Source: an uncultured Clostridia bacterium (GTDB lineage Bacteria > Bacillota > Clostridia > Oscillospirales > Butyricicoccaceae). From it: 5,781 bases of DNA. Positions 3,915-5,781 of this stretch are shown here, one piece after another; the first letter of the stretch is position 1, and each line of letters opens with the position of its first letter. Under the pieces are notes generated by a model. The model did not search any database. It was given only the letters and a program-made list of their open reading frames with translations, and was not told the origin of the DNA. Made by a program: the position numbers and the translations under genes. The stretch lies in assembly GCA_910589115.1 (NCBI GenBank), contig CAJUSB010000166.1:1-5781 (forward strand), in the 5' to 3' direction.

Positions 3915-3955
3915 GGGGTACTGAAAACTGTCACACTTCCAGTACCCCTATTTTA
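3915..3955 (+). terminator. Rightward terminator between lipoprotein and recombinase
   Basis: GGGGTACTG (3915-3923) pairs perfectly with CAGTACCCC (3940-3948) across a 16-base loop and is followed by TATTTTAT (3949-3956). It would end the repressor-ImmA-lipoprotein transcript. The recombinase ATG is only 37 bases downstream and I see no convincing promoter in that gap, so read-through or a promoter overlapping the hairpin is needed for its expression. Confidence 0.6.
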
Positions 3956-3991
3956 TCACACCCGAACGATAAATGAAAGGGGTATTTTTCT

Positions 3992-5620
3992 ATGAAAAAA
4001 CAAGAAACCACAGAAAGAAATGCTGTGATTTATGCCCGCTATTCGTCGCATAACCAGACAGAGCAGAGCATAGAAGGGCAACTTCGCGTATGCCACGAGT
4101 ACGCCAAGCGGGAAGGATATACTATTGTTGGGGAGTACATCGACCGTGCCATATCCGGCAGGACAGACGACAGGCCGGACTTTCAGCGCATGATCGACGA
4201 TTCCCGCAAGGGTGCATTTCGGTATGTTATTGTTTATCGGCTAGACCGGTTTACCCGCAACCGCTACGACAGCGCGATCTATAAACATAAGCTCAAGAAA
4301 AACGGGGTCAAGGTGCTTTCGGCCATGGAAAATATCGGCGACAACCCGGAGGGCGTTATCTTGGAAGCCGTGTTGGAAGCAAGCGCTGAATATTACAGTT
4401 TGGAGCTTGCGCAAAAGGTCAAACGCGGTATGCGCGAAAGCGCCCTGAAGGGGCAGTATTGCGGAGGTACGGCCCCGCTCGGATATAAGAGCGCAGGCGG
4501 GCGGCTCGTAATTGATGAATCGAAAGCGCCCTACATCAAGAAAGCCTTTGAGGATTACGCGGCAGGGGTCCCCAAGCGCCAGATTATAAACGAATTAAAC
4601 GCGGCGGGTCTGCGAAACCGCAACGGCAAGCCCTACGGCAATACAGCCTTGCAGGCGACTTTGCGAAGCGAAAAATATATCGGTGTCCTTCGCTGGAATG
4701 ATATTGCGGTGGAGGATGCCTGCCCCGCCCTGATTTCCCGTGAAACCTTTGACAAGGTACAAGAGCGCATCCAGCAGAACAAGCGGCAGGCTGGGAAGAA
4801 CAAGGCAAAGGTCGAATACCTGCTGACCGGCAAAGTGTTCTGCGGCTACTGCGGCGATACCGTAACCGGGGTATCAGGGCGCGGGCGGCATGGTGATATG
4901 CACTATTACTACTGCTGCCATGGTCGTCGCACGCGCAGCGGATGCAGGAAGCAGCATGAAAAGAAGGATTTTCTTGAATGGTATGTTGTCGAACAGACGG
5001 TGCAGTATGTGCTTACCCCTGAGCGGATGCAAATTATAGCGGAGGCTGTTGTCGCCGAATACAACAAGGAATTCAACAGCGGCAAAATCAAAGAGCTTGA
5101 AAAGCAGATCGCGCGGATTGATCGGGAACTGAATAGCCTGGTTGATACGCTGGTTGACGCGCCGAAATCTGCCCGCCCTCGCATCTATGAGAAACTGGAA
5201 GCGGGGGAAGCACAAAAGGCCGATCTGGAAATCGACCTTTCAAAGCTGCGCATCACCTGTAAGATCAGACATACCGAAGAAGAAATTATTGCGTGGCTGA
5301 AACTGTTCTGCAAAGGCGACTTGTTTGATATGGAATTTAGGCGGCGCATTATTGATACTTTTATCAACTCTATTTACATATATGACGACAAAGTAATCAT
5401 TTTTTACAACATTCGCGGCGGAAAGCAGATTTCCTATATTGATATGCTCGACGCAACCGAAGGGTTCCCCGGCCTCGAGGACCAGCCGCAAGGCTCCGCC
5501 GATGCCGGGGGAGACCCCAAAAATGAAAAGAAGCCGGACACCGTTACCGATGTTCGACTTCTAAATGGTATGGTACGCCCGAAGGGACTCGAACCCCCAA
5601 CATTCAGAACCGGAATCTGA
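3992..5620 (+). CDS. Large serine recombinase (integrase/excisionase of the element)
   Basis: ATG at 3992 has AAAGGGGT (3976-3983) eight bases upstream. The 542-aa product has the large serine recombinase plan. A resolvase catalytic domain covers about 10-160, with YARYSSHNQ (catalytic Ser18 by alignment to the RxS motif) and VYRLDRFTRN (81-90). The recombinase domain covers about 160-270 (GYKSAGGRLVID ... LRSEKYIGVLRWN). A zinc ribbon (Cys284, Cys287, Cys308/309, Cys318) is followed by a coiled-coil (KIKELEKQIARIDRELNSL, 365-385) and a C-terminal region. These enzymes cut and rejoin attP and attB through a 5'-phosphoserine link. The tail after about residue 490 is Gly/Pro/Asp-rich, and residues 527-542 (MVRPKGLEPPTFRTGI) are translated from the antisense strand of tRNA-Arg, with the TGA inside the anticodon arm. 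So the 3' end is supplied by the attachment site. Transcription of the tRNA runs head-on into this gene. Confidence 0.93.
   Translation: MKKQETTERNAVIYARYSSHNQTEQSIEGQLRVCHEYAKREGYTIVGEYIDRAISGRTDDRPDFQRMIDDSRKGAFRYVIVYRLDRFTRNRYDSAIYKHKLKKNGVKVLSAMENIGDNPEGVILEAVLEASAEYYSLELAQKVKRGMRESALKGQYCGGTAPLGYKSAGGRLVIDESKAPYIKKAFEDYAAGVPKRQIINELNAAGLRNRNGKPYGNTALQATLRSEKYIGVLRWNDIAVEDACPALISRETFDKVQERIQQNKRQAGKNKAKVEYLLTGKVFCGYCGDTVTGVSGRGRHGDMHYYYCCHGRRTRSGCRKQHEKKDFLEWYVVEQTVQYVLTPERMQIIAEAVVAEYNKEFNSGKIKELEKQIARIDRELNSLVDTLVDAPKSARPRIYEKLEAGEAQKADLEIDLSKLRITCKIRHTEEEIIAWLKLFCKGDLFDMEFRRRIIDTFINSIYIYDDKVIIFYNIRGGKQISYIDMLDATEGFPGLEDQPQGSADAGGDPKNEKKPDTVTDVRLLNGMVRPKGLEPPTFRTGI
5571..5620. other. 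Probable attachment-site region (one end of the integrated element)
   Basis: The recombinase reading frame crosses into the 3' half of an intact tRNA gene and ends there, and DNA to the right is AT-rich and lacks element genes. The recombination crossover therefore probably lies in or right beside the 3' half of the tRNA. The exact core cannot be set because the other end of the element is not in the window. Confidence 0.5.
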
Positions 5621-5646
5621 CGCTCTATCCATTGAACTACGGACGC
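5571..5646 (-). tRNA. tRNA-Arg (anticodon CCG), CCA encoded
   Basis: The 76 bases fold as a standard cloverleaf on the minus strand. The acceptor GCGTCCG pairs with CGGGCGT (two G-U). The D arm is GTTC/GAGC, the anticodon stem TCAGA/TCTGA with loop TTCCGGT (anticodon CCG), and the T loop TTCGAGT on a stem with two G-U pairs. The gene ends A-CCA at 5571. Its 3' half overlaps the end of the recombinase gene, as expected for an integration target restored by the element. The wobble pairs in the acceptor and T stems may reflect replacement of the 3' half by element DNA (inference). Confidence 0.95.
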
Positions 5647-5658
5647 TTGTTTATTTTG

Positions 5659-5687
5659 ATTATACCACATAAAACATCGTTTGTAAA
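5659..5687 (-). promoter_or_regulatory. Promoter of tRNA-Arg
   Basis: On the minus strand TTTACA (5687-5682), a 17-base spacer, then TATAAT (5664-5659) with TGG before it. The -10 ends 12 bases ahead of the tRNA 5' end, leaving a very short leader. An A/T-rich tract (5688-5699) precedes the -35 and may act as an UP element. Transcription continues leftwards into the element. Confidence 0.85.
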
Positions 5688-5696
5688 GAAAATTTT

Positions 5697-5781
5697 TTAT
5701 TCCCCAGAGATTTTGTTTTTAGCTTTATCTAGTGTGTAGTCCTGCTGAAAATTAACCCAATTGCTGTTGTTAGAAGGAAGG
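5697..5781 (-). CDS. Possible C-terminal fragment of a flanking host gene
   Basis: From the right edge one minus-strand frame stays open for 27 codons and ends at TAA (5699-5697). It reads LPSNNSNWVNFQQDYTLDKA and ends NKISGE, a natural-looking composition, and stops just before the tRNA promoter. A stretch this short can be open by chance, and no family is recognisable. Confidence 0.25.
   Translation of the reverse strand, partial: LPSNNSNWVNFQQDYTLDKAKNKISGE

Noticed and set aside
4874..5215. 113-codon minus-strand frame inside the recombinase
   Set aside because: Antisense shadow of a well-supported gene, with no SD or protein-like motif.
5465..5512. CCCCGGC/GCCGGGG inverted repeat in the recombinase tail
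   Set aside because: Only seven strong base pairs over a 30-base gap and no T-run; read as GC-rich linker codons rather than a terminator or attachment site.

Overview
The window looks like the right-hand end of an integrated mobile element, most likely a temperate prophage (an integrative element is not excluded), in a Gram-positive, Clostridia-type bacterium. The grounds are strong GGAGG ribosome binding sites with frequent GTG/TTG starts, a repressor plus ImmA-type metallopeptidase module, a large serine recombinase of the clostridial kind, a lipobox protein, and an intact CCA-encoding tRNA-Arg at the edge with AT-rich DNA beyond it. The exact genus cannot be fixed from the sequence.

Layout. 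From 2084 leftwards, a minus-strand early operon runs off the left edge: a 56-aa protein (2084-1914), a 54-aa protein (1823-1659), a small gene with a broken or unusual start (1489-1306), an 84-aa CxxC/HxxxC zinc-ribbon-like protein (1243-989), a 101-aa protein (964-659), another 101-aa protein (675-370), and the start of a membrane-anchored SPFH/band-7 protein (319 to beyond base 1). Inside this operon, on the opposite strand, sits a compact unit at 1513-1873: extended -10 promoter in a 16-bp perfect inverted repeat, strong SD, a 37-aa zinc-ribbon peptide lacking its fourth cysteine, and a terminator.

The 2085-2224 interval is a phage-like genetic switch. Back-to-back promoters (TTGACA-17-TATTAT leftwards, TTGCAA-17-TATTAT rightwards) flank a perfect 14-bp palindrome and carry three CATTGCA boxes, the likely operators of the repressor. 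Rightwards lie the XRE-family repressor (2225-2743), ImmA (from 2762, with an over-running 3' end at an A8 tract), a lipoprotein (3372-3863), a pair of opposed hairpins, and the serine recombinase (3992-5620).

The recombinase gene runs 50 bases into tRNA-Arg(CCG) (5646-5571, minus strand), so its last 16 residues are antisense tRNA. This places the attachment site in the 3' half of the tRNA. Two minus-direction hairpins with T-tails (3912-3877 and 3347-3320) could stop transcription entering from the tRNA promoter before it reaches the immunity genes.

Working model (inference): repressor and ImmA hold and release the lysogenic state, the lipoprotein may be a lysogenic-conversion or superinfection-exclusion product, the recombinase integrates and excises the element at tRNA-Arg, and the leftward operon is silent until the repressor is removed.
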